Shown here piece after piece: positions 11,572-23,534 of a stretch of DNA of 64,000 nucleotides; position 1 is the first letter of the stretch, and every line of letters starts with the position of its first letter. The DNA is from Spodoptera frugiperda (Eukaryota > Arthropoda > Insecta > Lepidoptera > Noctuidae): assembly GCF_023101765.2 (NCBI RefSeq), contig NC_064226.1:6378001-6442000 (forward strand). The letters are read 5' to 3'. The position numbers were made by a program, and so were the translations under genes. The notes under the pieces were generated by a model that was not told the DNA's origin, did not search any database, and was given only the letters and a program-made list of their open reading frames with translations.

Positions 11572-13473
11572 ATGTCGAGCCTCGGAATATTATTTATAGG
11601 TAAGTATGTTATTGCGTGTGTTAATTAGTATTCACTCAATTATTCGTTTAAATTGATTTAACTGTAATATTATTTTGTTTCGCAGTTACACTATCGATTA
11701 TTGGATCATTAAACACTGTAGAAAGTGCTAATAATAAAGCCGCAGACTTAAATACAGTTTTAAACTTTCTACAACAGCTTAAACAGTCTTCTGATTCGAC
11801 TACTGATTCTGATGACAACACAGACGACTATTTCACTGAAATAGACAAAGCTAACAATCGCGATGAAATGTTAGAAAAAGAAAGAATAATTGATTTAATA
11901 GAAAAAGTTGCTAAAGAAAATAGTAATAAGGTTCAAGATAATAATCGTATAGAAAAATCTGATAGAAATCAGTTAAGTCAAAATGATAAACTTGGTGACG
12001 CGTTTGATAATACTGTACAAACGCAAATATTAGCGAAGTTACTATCTCAAGACATGAATAAAGAAATTAAAACGAAACCTAGGATCAAACCCAATCGCTT
12101 GGTACCGACTGTGTCTGTCAATGAAGTTGATAGAAATGACAATGTCGTCACTGGATTAGAAGATTATTCGAAAATATATGTGGTTTTGAATCCACAAGCT
12201 GTTGATAGGAGTAAGAATAAGAATGCTTTTAATGAACTGTAAGTTATTATGTTTATACCCGAGATATATGATGTTATTCCATTGCTGTAGTTAATACTTG
12301 TTGCTCAATAACATAGTGCTTTGAAAGTATGTATATAGTTTATCGTATCGATGGTTGGTCGAGTGGGGCTCGGGTTCGATTTCCGTGTCGAGAAAAGTAT
12401 TAGTTAGTTAGTTTAGTATTATTAGTCTTTCGTTTTTTCGAAAATTTGTCAGTACTATTGTTTGTTCATATTATCATACCTGCATAGTATCATACCTTAT
12501 TAAAAGATAAGATATATTATTAAGATTTAGATTTATCCCAAAATAAAAATCACGTGTTTTCTATTTATATTCAGGATTTCGAAAATACTCTCTTTGTCTT
12601 CTTTGACGTCAAAAAAAGATAATCAAAGGCAACGAAAGCCTCGTCGCTATAAAGGTTTTCTTGTCAAAGAAGATATGCCCCAAAGAAGATTCAGGCAAGC
12701 CATGGCCAGTGAGTATGACATTAGTTACGATTGAATAAAAATACCTGTACATTTATCTACTTCACTCAAAAATCATTATAAAAACAGTATATTTTGATGT
12801 ATTTATCGAACATCAGCCCTATTACTCTGACGTTCAAAACGCTTACTAGTCTATTTGAAATAAATAATTTTGACTTTGAAGAGATTTATCTAATTGATCA
12901 AAACAGTATATTTTGATCAAAACAGTATGATGTATTTATCGAACATCGGGTCTAATTTACGTTGTAGGTTTATTAACTTACGTTTCTTTTGAGAACATGG
13001 CTAAATTAAAAGGTTCCTGTTGTAAAAACCAAATGGGATAAAGTTGTTTTGAATGCATTTATTCTGTATCAATTTTTATGTGTAATATACGAGTAATTTA
13101 TTAAACTTATAACTTACTAACTTCTGCCAGCGGCTTTGTCCGTGGTCCCGTCGGATCAAATTCATGTATTATTCAGACCATAAGCTATACCTGTTCCAAA
13201 TCTTCCGCAATTTAGACGTGATTGAGTAACAAACATACACACAAACATTTGCAATTATAATATTAGTAAGATGATCAGATATTATGTACACACCTCATAC
13301 TATAGGGTAGAAAATAATATGACGTTATGTGTGATTATACCGGCTGATTTGTTTCAATTAATCAAAGATTAATGCTTTCTTTCTCAGACCGTGCTCGAAG
13401 GTATAATCAAAACAGGCAATTGAGACGAAACATTGGTTATTACCCTGCTCGTACCGCCGGCCCGTCCGAATAG
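11572..13473 (+). CDS. Secreted, cysteine-free charged protein, paralog 1 (four exons)
   Basis: I do not recognise this family. Exons: 11572-11599, 11686-12238, 12575-12708 and 13388-13473, all with GT-AG borders (donors gtaagt, gtaagt, gtgagt) and intron phases 1, 2, 1. They join into 266 codons plus stop. Residues 1 to about 24 form a signal peptide (MSSLGILFI... ending VESA). The mature chain has no cysteine, an acidic Ser/Asp/Thr stretch, a short amphipathic motif ERIIDLIEKVA, a conserved block GLEDYSKIYVVLNPQAV closing exon 2, and a very basic Arg/Gln-rich C-terminus with several dibasic sites. It looks extracellular and largely unstructured. A paralog with the same exon plan follows at 17217. 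A seminal-fluid, silk-gland or precursor-peptide role is possible, but nothing in the sequence decides. Start choice: only this ATG gives the signal peptide, and its context is conserved with the paralog. The exon model is strong; function unknown. Confidence 0.8.
12780..13275. repeat. Repeat debris in intron 3 of the first secreted gene
   Basis: 'aacagtatattttgat' plus 'gtatttatcgaacatc' occurs near 12783 and again near 12900-12947, a local duplication. 'gaaataaataattttgactt' (near 12858) resembles a lepidopteran LINE tail. 13121-13275 ('gccagcggctttgtccgtgg' through 'ataatattagtaagatgatc') resembles the 3' end of an RTE-like LINE. Confidence 0.4.
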
Positions 13474-13541
13474 AACAGAGCCATCTATGAACAGGATGAT
13501 GAATCACTTTTAGTTGCAATTGGCAAGTAAATATATTACGT

Positions 13542-13564
13542 AATAAATTGTTCCACTGAAATAA
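13542..13564 (+). terminator. Poly(A) signals of the first secreted gene
   Basis: AATAAA occurs at 13542-13547 and 13559-13564, 70-90 bp after the stop codon, and would define a short 3' UTR. Confidence 0.5.
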
Positions 13565-14241
13565 AGCTTGCGTAATTTAATTTATCATACATATCAGATT
13601 TTTGAGAAGTCCTATGAAAGATTCGTGGAAAACAATCTTGATCTAAGAAGAGGCTACGCGCCAATTTCAATTGCTGAGTATATTATACGCTACGAAAGTG
13701 CAAAAAGGATTATTCTTGGTTAAAACTTAACTTGATTAAACATTATGTTTTGTGTACAAATTATCGGGTATGAAATTATGATATTAAAGTAATTAGAAAG
13801 AAAGAAAAATGGTTTATTAAAGATTTATTACTAATACTGCCGTATTGGTAATATTAATTACTACATAAATTAGCAAAGAGAATTCTTGCATAGCATCATA
13901 TAATTAGTTATACATTCTTAAAATGAATTTGAAAATAATTACTCTTAATCGTACTCATAAACTAATTAAGGTAGCCCTTGGTGAACTTGTCAAAACTGTC
14001 TTAACATTTAATACTCGAACGAAACTCAATTTGAAGTTGCGATTAAGTATTATTTTGTTGCTGTCATTTTGGGAACGGAAAGACATAAACATAATATAAC
14101 TTCATGCCTTACATTAAGGACCTGTTTCACAATGTCTTGTTAAGTTTATTTTAGTTTAACTGATGTATAATTTGACGTATTTTTTGCTATATGAAACTGG
14201 ACCAGACATTGTGTTGCTATTGCTGTAGGTTAGACAATTAC

Positions 14242-14404
14242 CTGCGTGGTTGTGGTGGCTGAGCAATTGGGCGATTCCCGCACGGAGCAACTCTTTGTGT
14301 GATCCATAAATTATTGCTGTTTCGGGTTTGTGTGTAATATGTATGTTTGTAAACGCATCCAAGACACATGAGAAAATTCTAGTGTGGCGCAACGTGAAAA
14401 AAAA
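14242..14404 (+). repeat. tRNA-derived SINE, family A
   Basis: Diverged head 'gcgtggttgtggtggctgag', body 'tgtgtgatccataaattatt', end 'gagaaaattctagtgtggcg' and an A-run. Part of the B-box has been lost. Confidence 0.75.
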
Positions 14405-16860
14405 ACAAATTAAGCAGATACAGGAAAGATTAAAAAAACTATTAATATTAGAGGACTATGTGATATTTGTAGCTTTTATTATTATCTTACTGTTTCTTGA
14501 TAAATGCAGTATCTATCTCTGAGCCCAAAGATTAATCCTAGAAACAGAAGAAAAGTAAATGTTACATTATTAAATACGTTCACGTAGCCTTTACGTAGTA
14601 GTTAGTTACGTAGTTGGCAAGCAATCCTCTATAATGACTTTGTTTAAAGCGAACCCGTTTATTTTGTAACTGGATTTCCTACCGCGTAACTTTTCCGTGG
14701 CTTTTCGGTTCTATCGTTGAAACCATTGTGGCTCGCGGGGTGAAATATGGGCGATATTCATTTGTTATGCACCTGTTTACTTTGCCACAAAGTTAGCCAA
14801 TGGTGGCCAGTTTCCCACATAACACCCACATCAAATCTGTAGTTTCGAATAGTTTGTTTTGTTCTTTTCTTTTATGTTTTATTGCCGTTTATCACGAGGC
14901 TGATAAATATTAGGAACTATATATTCTAACTAGCTGACCCAGCAAACTTCGTACCGCCTCAAACATTTTTTTCTTACCTTTTAAACCTTGCCTGGACTTC
15001 CACAAATAATTCAAGGCCAAAAGTTCTCGAGTTTTGGCAAGACTAACGAACAGCAATTGATTATTATATAATAGAGTTGAAAGCTGAAAAAAATGTGCTA
15101 TACTTGTGTGTAGATGGTATCAGTAGTAGTGCTTTGTTCTCATTAAGTAATCGAGCTTCATCGAACTACGATTAGCTTGTTAATTATATTCACAATTAAA
15201 ATAAAATCCTTACCATGAACGTTGTTTCATAGCCGATTTCTTAATACCCAGTCCATGCTGATGCTCCTTCATTGGAAATCTGGAAACTTACTATGAATCA
15301 CTTACAATTTGAACCACTCACTTTTGATAATTGTAGTGGTAGAGTAGTTTTATAATAAGGTATAATATTTCAATTCAATTGACATTTTAATCTTGTACAC
15401 CAATGTGGACATATCAGTTTCTAATTATTTCAAGTTTTAAACATATAGTTTAAAACTTCAATGAATTCGATCTATGAAGCGTGTAAAAAACAACGTATAG
15501 TAGAAGCGTACCTTTCGGTTATTAATAAATACAGAATATTGTGTTTCCGAAATTGTTTCAATGTTATTTATTTTTCACAAGATTTTAATTGAAGCTTGAA
15601 AGGTTACGCTTTGTTTCATTTCATATTAGTACGTCGCATAAAAACACTGAAAAAAGACTAATTGTTTTTTTGAAATGTAAGTGTTAACACATTAAATGCC
15701 ATGGGGGCAAAAGTGACCGGCGTTAGCGGAGGATTTGACTTCGACAGATTTTTGTTGCCAGTTAAATTGTAGCAGAAGTCTGATTATTATAGTAATGCTA
15801 ATTAATAAGGTTAAATCGATCGTTCTTTTCTTACCAGCACACTAGATCTTGGGCTATAATATGATCAGGTTAAAGTTAGTACTTTATCAAGATAGGTAGT
15901 ACTTAGTACACACATCCAGAAGATTCTAAAGAAGACAAATTGAAGATCTTAATTGTAAAAGCCGATAGAAGATCAATTTAGAACATTTTTTTTAATGTTT
16001 AAAGTTTCTTATTATAACTTTAGGAAGGGATACTTTATAGGACAGTGTTTCCTTCTTTATAATTTAGTGCAAAAGGTTAGTGAACTCCGGGATTGAACTT
16101 AATTGGGCTTTAACAAAGGAAGTATTTGAAATACAATATTATCACAGTATCTGGCTTGAAAAAGGGCCGTAAATATTGCGTGGTCGGGAAAAAATTAGGG
16201 ACTCATCCCAAAAATTAGGACGTTTGTTACAAACTTGCGCCTACTAACCCAAGCTCAGGAAATAAAATTTTAAAAATCCTCAAGTTATAATAGGTATGAA
16301 GGTTTAATGTATTGTTCGTATACATTATTTGGTTTAAGTTTCTTGAATTGATACAGGCAAAATGATAATAATATATTCGTCATACTTTTACACCAAGACG
16401 TATACGTAATATTAGAATGTATAATTAATTTCAACCAAGTTTTCCATGCCAAAGGCCCGTTAGGTCAAATTACCTAAAACCCATTATACAAACACGCAAG
16501 GCGCCACGCTTCGCTCCTTTCCCTTGTTTTACTTTACATACGAAACTTTAACAAAGTACTCGTACGTCAAAATACGATCCCTCTAAATCTTATAACGTTA
16601 CATTTACGACTGACAATACACGATACTCCTAGGAGTATAAATTATTCCTCACGTTCTCATTCTTTTGTAATCCTAAAAGAAATGAAAAGTAAAACACATT
16701 TCATAGCTTGACTCGACCATTTTAGATGCATGCTCGGCAATCTTCTCTTGAATTTTAATTCCTACCAACTCACTCAGGCACATAACTTTTATTTAGTACT
16801 GTTCTCGAGTGAACAATATAGTTTTCTTATTTAAAATAAAATGTCTGCAATGCAGACAGT
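14405..16860. other. Spacer between the paralogs
   Basis: No exon seen. 14931-15020 ('ctagctgacccagcaaactt...') resembles a LINE-derived dispersed repeat. The last ~350 bp before 17217 (from about 16862, 'gaaatgaaagaaactaattt') are homologous to the upstream region of the first gene, so the duplication included the promoter. Confidence 0.45.
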
Positions 16861-17137
16861 TCCGTGAAATGAAAGAAACTAATTTAAGTGTACGAGAGCA
16901 TTTCAGCACCGGACTCACCGAATACCAAGACAACAGAACGTGGCCCGCTCTCACGAATAAATCTTCTTAATGCTTTATGGATTCAGTAAAGCGTTTAGAT
17001 TATTATCAATAACTATTCAGGGGTAACATTGAGGATTATGTCGATCGCGTGCTCCTACCAAAGTGCTACGGATTTCATAAATATGTGATTCCGAACGCGA
17101 TAAGAGGTAATGAAAATTGGAAATTGCCGTGTAAATT

Positions 17138-17170
17138 TATATATAGTCCACAACCACATGTTTGATAACA
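17138..17170 (+). promoter_or_regulatory. Putative core promoter of the second secreted-protein gene
   Basis: TATATATA at 17138-17145, then 'acatgtttgataaca' at 17156-17170, the same arrangement as at 11481-11525. Confidence 0.5.
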
Positions 17171-17216
17171 ATTCAAATGTATTTTTTCCTGAGGTTTCGA
17201 CTGAGCACCGCTGATA

Positions 17217-18764
17217 ATGTCGAGCCTCATGATACTTTTTCTAGGTAAGTGTTACATATGTTGGAATGTAATATTGATTAACTAATTGACATAGTGTTTC
17301 ATATCCAAACTGTTTTTCTAGATGTGATTACATTTTTACAGCTCTGATAGCAGTAATTGGACGATTAAAAATAGTGGAAAGCGCGCCATTACAAGTCTTA
17401 GATATAAATAACATTTTAGAACTTCTTAAGCAAGAAAATCTTGCAGGGGATGCCAAACGACCACATAAACAAAAATCTGACTCGGATTCCGATGGTTTGT
17501 TTGATGAAATAGTTGACTATTTGGATGATAGGGCTGATAGTAATAAGTTTGATAATCACAACGAAAGACTGAGAAAACAAAGAATAATTGATTTGATAGA
17601 ATCAGTGGCCAATCAGAAGAAAAGTAAAACTAGGAATAATAAGAAACGTATTAATCGAAAGGAAAAAGCCAATCGTGATCTGAACACTTATGAAAGTCGT
17701 AATGATAATCGAGAAAATCTTGAGGGAGATGTTTTACAAAACCTTGTTATTGAGCAACTGCTTTCTAGAGGGTTGAAAGAAGAAGAAATCAAAGCAAAAA
17801 GTAAAGACTACATATTAAATAGAATCCAACCTGACCGTGAAGCATTTACTTTGAAAGGGGACAAACTTAAAAGAAAGCATAAAAATAAGAAACCCACTCG
17901 TTTAGAAGATTATTCAAAAATTGTTGTAGTTTTCAATCCAGAAGCAGTTCGAAAGAGGAAGAATAAAAATTCGATAAATGATCTGTAAGTAGTGGTACTT
18001 GAAGAAGTAAATACAGTCATAGTCTATACTTGATAATAGCTTAATGTACAAAAATTGCATTCCGATATTTGTTACTTTCTTCTTGCTTTCTTTCTTTTGA
18101 ACTCAATTTGCTATTCTGCTTCAAAAGTGGTCCGCTTTACATGCAGGCTGAATGATAATTTAATTAATCGTAATTGTATACATTATTATTTACATAGAGT
18201 TTCGAAGATACTATCCGTATCATCAGCAACATCAGAAAACGGTCAGAAAGCTAAAAGGAAACCATTTCAATACGAAAGATTTGATGTAAATGAGGACCGT
18301 GTGCAAAGAAGATACAGCCAATCTAAAGAAAGTAAGTACGACTACAGTCAACAGCTGGTGGAACTATTGTACTTTAAAAACTATAAAATACTTCACAATC
18401 CTACACATTGCGTGTTCACATATACAAGTTGCCTCTTTTCACATGTCAGTCAGAATTAATAAATTCTTTGTAAGCAAAAAAAATACATACTCATTTGAAT
18501 AAAATGTACCTACTGTCACTTTGATCTATGATGCAAATGTGGTTATAAATTATCAACGATTTTTATTAGATGGGAACGAAACCATGTGTTGCTCTTAGAG
18601 ATATTTCTGAAGTATTTTTCTTCGTTGCAGGGCATGCTCGACGGGATTCTATGGCTGAGGAATATAATCAGAAAAGGTCAATTCGAAATGGCGGCGTTGC
18701 AGCCGGACGTACTGCGATACCTTACATTAAACATAGAGGAGACATTTACGAGAGAGAAGAATAA
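17217..18764 (+). CDS. Secreted, cysteine-free basic protein, paralog 2 (four exons)
   Basis: Exons: 17217-17244, 17342-17984, 18198-18331 and 18631-18764 (donors gtaagt, gtaagt, gtaagt), giving 312 codons plus stop. Exon 1 (28 nt) and exon 3 (134 nt) are the same length as in the first copy, and the phases match (1, 2, 1). Signal peptide MSSLMILFLALIAVIGRL...VESA, then helix-forming and Asp/Ser-rich stretches, the shared motif QRIIDLIESVA, a long Lys/Arg/Asn-rich insert absent from paralog 1, the shared block RLEDYSKIVVVFNPEAV, and 'LVSKILSVSS' opening exon 3 (LISKILSLSS in the other). The C-terminus carries RR/KR sites (QRRYSQ, HARR, YNQKR) aligning with those of paralog 1, plus an extra tail ending EREE. 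No cysteine. Function unknown; an extracellular product is inferred from the signal peptide. Confidence 0.82.
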
Positions 18765-18791
18765 ATCAACATTTAGTTCTATAACGAATTA

Positions 18792-18797
18792 AATAAA
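18792..18797 (+). terminator. Poly(A) signal of the second secreted gene
   Basis: AATAAA 28 bp after the stop codon. Confidence 0.55.
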
Positions 18798-19185
18798 ACA
18801 TATTTTTATGTACCGTATATTATATGAACTAATTTCTATTGCAGCTCATCTGTTTTTGTAGAAAATAAAGTAATATAGCCTGTAGAATATAGGTATTATT
18901 TTTTTAGTGACTAAAATCTATTTGTAAATAAAATCACTCGTGGATGAAAAATTGAGCGATGTTGGTTGATAGGAATTCTATAAATAAAACACGCATATTG
19001 AATTAGAAATTGTCGATGCGGGCGAAAATCCGAACATATTTTTTATACATACTGTATGCGCAGGGATGGTACAAAAATAGAAATTCTGACATGAAAAATG
19101 TATATTTATAAATAATCGATTTAATTAAATTAATATTTATTTGTTACTTTTTATATTATAGAAGATTGCTCTTGCTCTTTGCTCT
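18798..19185. other. Intergenic, no gene seen
   Basis: AT-rich, with no repeat or exon recognised. Confidence 0.4.
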
Positions 19186-19386
19186 TTTTAAAAACGTTGC
19201 CCCACATTAGGATTTTCTCCTGTGTCGTGGGTGCGTTTACAAACATACAAGTTCACATGCACATGACACCCAGACCCGGAATAACAATTTGTGGATCACA
19301 CAAAGAGTTGCTCCGTGCGGGAATCGAACCCGCTACCCGTTGCGCGGCAGCCAGTTGCCCAGCCACCGCACCAACCGTGCAGTCAA
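19186..19386 (-). repeat. tRNA-derived SINE, family A
   Basis: Near-complete copy in reverse: 'aaaacgttgccccacattag', 'ggattttctcctgtgtcgtg', 'gtggatcacacaaagagttg', the B-box complement 'gggaatcgaacccgctaccc', and a head ending 'accaaccgtgcagtc'. One of the best-preserved copies. Confidence 0.85.
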
Positions 19387-19656
19387 AAGAAGAAAATTAT
19401 AGGTGACGTGACGATAACTACTTTAAGTAATCTAACAAATTAGTTGAACAAATATTTTTCTAGGAATGAGGAAGTACAAAAATACAAACATATAAACCAT
19501 ACGTCATAGTGTAGGTACTGGACATAATAGTAGTTTTACGTAATCAAAATATTCGAATGCAACTACCAATTTCAATTCCGACGCGTATGTTTAATATAAA
19601 CATTTTTTAATCAAAACAATGGATGGAATTGTTCAAATAAAATTTAATGAACTTAC

Positions 19657-19817
19657 CGCAATTTCGGCGAATGTTTCCGAAAATATACGATGCAGGTCGG
19701 GTATGGAAACGTGGAATAATATATAAACGAGGAAGATTTGGATTCGCTGGAGGACAGATTCGGAATGTTGCGGACTTGTTGCAGAACACGTGTAACGTAC
19801 CATTTCCATATGTTAGT
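19657..19817 (-). other. Coding-like island, possible single exon
   Basis: On the - strand a 161-nt open segment is bounded by 'ttgcag' upstream and a consensus donor 'gcg|gtaagtt' downstream, with start and end phases 2 and 1. The translation (LTYGNGTLHVFCNKSATFRI...) has no recognised domain. The + strand is also open here: a 63-codon frame at 19647-19838 whose stop overlaps an AATAAA. No partner exon was found for either reading. Confidence 0.25.
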
Positions 19818-19964
19818 CTGCAACAGTGCTTTGAATAAAATAAATGTACCAACAATGTTATGAGGCAGAGTGCAACGTTATCATGTAGCGTGTTACGCAA
19901 CACAACATATAAATACACAATTGTATTTTATGTCAATAGATTACTCTGTTATAATTTCTAACTA

Positions 19965-20079
19965 TAAGTTTGAAATCGCCAACCCGCATTGAGCAAGCGT
20001 GGTGATGAATGCTCAAACCTTCTCTGTGTGAAAAGAGGTCTTTGGTCAGCAGTGGCCACGTATAGGTTATTCATGTGAT
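19965..20079 (+). repeat. Non-LTR retrotransposon 3' tail-like repeat
   Basis: Second copy of the sequence at 2028-2151, with the same order of conserved words. Confidence 0.55.
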
Positions 20080-21747
20080 TACTCTGTTGCTTTAGAAGTC
20101 ACTATTATTAGTTACATTAGTCACTTTAAAAAGTTATCTAGCTAATCAGAGAAAAACACTGAACAAAAAAAGTGAATGTGACATTCAATTCTCAGTTTGA
20201 AAAATCTTTCAATGGAACCAAGTGGTCGTGAGTTAAGATGTTTATTTCCCGTCAATCTTGGCGAGGCCAATACGAGGCTGTAGGTATTCAGGGGTAACGA
20301 GATGCTATTTCCAAGCATTCCTTAGCAATGTAGCTGTTTAAAATTAACGCCATTTATTTTCTTCTTAAATTACGCGTTGAAATTTTCCTGTTGAATCGTT
20401 GAAAGTGAATTCATGTTGTTGAATTGTTAAATACATTATCTATATCTGTGTATAATCTGTGGTGCAGACTACAAATAGTCAAAGTCAAAGTCAGATGATT
20501 TATTCCAATTAAACCATATATAGGTACTTTTTTATGTCAGTCTATCAGTCTGTCAGTCTGTCAGTCTTTCAGTCTTTCAGTCTGTCAGTCAGTCTGTCTG
20601 TCAATCTGTCCGTCAGTGAAGCTGAATTTTGAATTATTTTAACAAATTATTTAGAATGTTTTTATTTCATGTTTTGATTTGAACTATTTTACAAACATAC
20701 AGATACAAAGAATACATTTTAATAATCTTTTTATTTGAATTTGATGACTTGCCAAGAGAAAAGCGAATTTAAATTGGCTTTTGCAAAGGCATCGCTCTCA
20801 CGGCCTTGCCAAGCCAAATGCACAATTGTTGAGTTTAAATTAGTTTCGCGGGCGTATCAAATACTTACTTGAATACTTGATTTGCAAATCGTTGTTCCAT
20901 TCATATTGTATTATGATAAAACAAATACAAACAAACAAAAAAAATAAACAAAAGAAGTGATAGAAAAGCCTCAATGGCATTTCCCTGTAAAAAATACCGC
21001 ATAAATAAGTTTTGTACGAGTGGCAAAGCATATTTTTGTGGCTAAAATGTGCTTTTGCGCCATTCAAAGAGTTTAAAGGATTAGATGGCAGCACTAAGCT
21101 TAGTTAATACGTCCGTATGTACATGAAAATGGTCGCCCACGCCACTACGAGTATGCTAAGCCTTATAACGAGTTATGCATCCAAAATTAACGCTTTTAAA
21201 TTGGGTTCACAAAGTAATTAAAACTGCCTTGTAATTCAATTACGTTTTTACTAATGCATAATTATTTTCTTCTATAATAATAATAATTTTTATATTACGA
21301 GTATATCACAGTCTTCACTTTAGCAAGTGGATTAATATAATAGTGTTACACAAATTGAACCGTTAGGCTATACGATTAAAGTACAATTTGAAATAGAAAA
21401 GTAATAAAACAATACAATTTGCCTACGTGTTCTGGTGCTCTTTGATAAATTAATGATATCGTGTACCTAATTGCGTGACGTCTACATTACTTAAATTATT
21501 TATTCATTAGGTACCTGTGTTTGCAGTGCACTACGTTCAAATAAATATTTCCTATACTTACGTAGATATAACAGATATCCACTTGTAATATATATCGTAC
21601 TTATTGTTTTACATCTTATTGAATAACTATGTATTAAATATAGATATATTTAGGCAACATTTGACTAATATAATTATGATTTGAGATACACTTTTACAAG
21701 CTATCAAATTCTTAATGTAGAGTTGGAAACTTAGTCTGTAAGTATAA
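20080..21747. other. Intergenic, no gene seen
   Basis: Contains 'agtcaaagtcaaagtcagat' (near 20480), a reversed LINE-tail-like motif, and a degenerate GTCA/GTCT array at 20527-20620. The rest is AT-rich and featureless. Confidence 0.4.
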
Positions 21748-21867
21748 CTACCGCACACAGAGACATTTAATGATTACTTAAACTGTTCCTTAGTAACGAT
21801 TTTGTATTGAAAACAATTACTAAGGACTGTGTTAAGTAATCATTAAATAGCTCTGAGTACGGTGGTA
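21748..21867. mobile_element. Palindromic MITE family M1, copy 3
   Basis: Reads 'accgcacacagagacattta' at the left, 'ccttagtaacgattttgtat' and 'gaaaacaattactaagga' in the middle, and 'cattaaatagctctgagtac' at the right. The arms are strongly complementary; this is the best-preserved copy. Confidence 0.7.
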
Positions 21868-23415
21868 AGAATAAACCGAGAGGATTGTAGGCTAGACAAA
21901 ATATGATGAATACATAACTTCTTTACTATGCTTTGTAGTCGGTTAACACATATGTATGTACACAATTATTTTAACATGCTTTTGTAGATTATTCGTTAAT
22001 GTAGAAACTTCATATTATCTACAAAGCTCTAAGTAGTGTGTTAGGATTCTGTGATGCGGATAGCGGTGGCCTTTATATGCTCATGACATGTCGAGTATAT
22101 TAACTACTATGCCTCTCTATGTATAGTAAATAACTTCGTACAAAGTTTATTACTTTATATTTATTAGTTCATGTTATATTTTGATGTCATGAGTGGTAAA
22201 ATTTACCCAAAGTTATTTATTTTTATGTGTTTTTATTAAAATGCGATATCCAATCACACAGCAAAAAAAATACAGCCGAATCCATCGAGCCGTTTTCGAG
22301 TTATGACTATTCATACATTCACATGTGTAATTCATTTTTATTTGTGTACTTTTATTTTATGTTTTTTAAAAAGTCGCAAGCTGATAGAAATCCCATTTTC
22401 TTATTGTGACATTGATAAAGATTACATAACTAATCTATTATTTATTTGTTAATTCTGTTTAGCATGCCTAATTTAATTAACTTAGCAATTTCATGGTATT
22501 ACAATAATTGACTAGAATATTCAAGATTAATTCATGTAACAATGACTAGGCCATTATTAAAATTATTTATTACAATACTTCAAGTATCTAATATCAGCTA
22601 ATATTTGGTATTATATCGTATAATTATGTACCTAGAAATGTACCAAATTAATACAAATAAATGTAGATGAGAGAGAATCCTTCGGTTCCATATCTCAGTA
22701 AATTATATCCAATTTTATTTACAAGTACTGTGAAAAAGATACGTTAGTTCTACATTTTTCGAATATAAATAGACTAGAAAAATAAGTCACAAATTCGTAG
22801 GACAAAGAGATGGTAAACTGTGACCCGACTAGTATGTACTTACTGAAACATTAGGCTATTTTGAATATCTAACAGCATACGAGATAGTTTTCTAGCTATA
22901 AATAATGTAGTGAGGGATGGAAAACTACATAATAAATGAGGTAAACCTACTCCAAAACAAACACTTAAATAAAATATCGTAGATAGTAACAGGGTAAAAA
23001 AGTTAAACCTAATAATACGAATGGAAATCAAACCAACACAGCCATCGATGCAATGACCTTTGGTGCAAAACAATACTAATTATTTGTATTACATACTACT
23101 TAAACGCAATTGATCCCATTCCAGGCAATTCATAATAATATTAAATCTATGCATGAATGTATGCAGTACTTATTCTATTGAATTACTTAGATATAATTGA
23201 ACTACAATATGTGAATACGTTTAAATCACCCACCGTAACATGTCATGTCAGTTCGCTAATCGATTACTAATTAAACAATGTAATGGACCCATTCATTTTG
23301 CACAGCACGTCACTGTCACTCACTGTCATGCACTGGAGTCAGTTTCTTAGCAGACCGGGGAGGTGATGGTCGTGTGTTCAGGGCTGAACCGCCTCGTGGG
23401 CGAGACTTGTCACCC
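21868..23415. other. 3' flank of the RGS7BP-like gene
   Basis: AT-rich; would include the gene's 3' UTR reading leftward from 23415. No clear repeat was recognised. Confidence 0.4.
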
Positions 23416-23534
23416 TCAGAGGTAGTTGGGCCGCGACACACAACACAGCACTCCCATGCCTTTGTACATCGATCCTCTCCGCTTGCTCCTCCACAGGCCG
23501 TTTACGTCGTCACCTTTCAACGCGATGTTGCTCT
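23416..23534 (-). CDS. RGS7BP: RGS7BP-like gene, exon 5 (C-terminus, stop)
   Basis: Acceptor 'ctttttcag' precedes 23534 and TGA is at 23418-23416. Encodes residues 184-221, including the WRSKRR basic patch, the VLCC lipid-modification site and the final SRPNYL. GC-richer than its flanks. Completes a Glu codon split with exon 4. Confidence 0.8.

Noticed and set aside
18055..18502. 134- and 70-codon frames overlapping exon 3 of the second secreted gene
   Set aside because: They run through intron sequence in other frames; the spliced model with matched phases explains the locus better.
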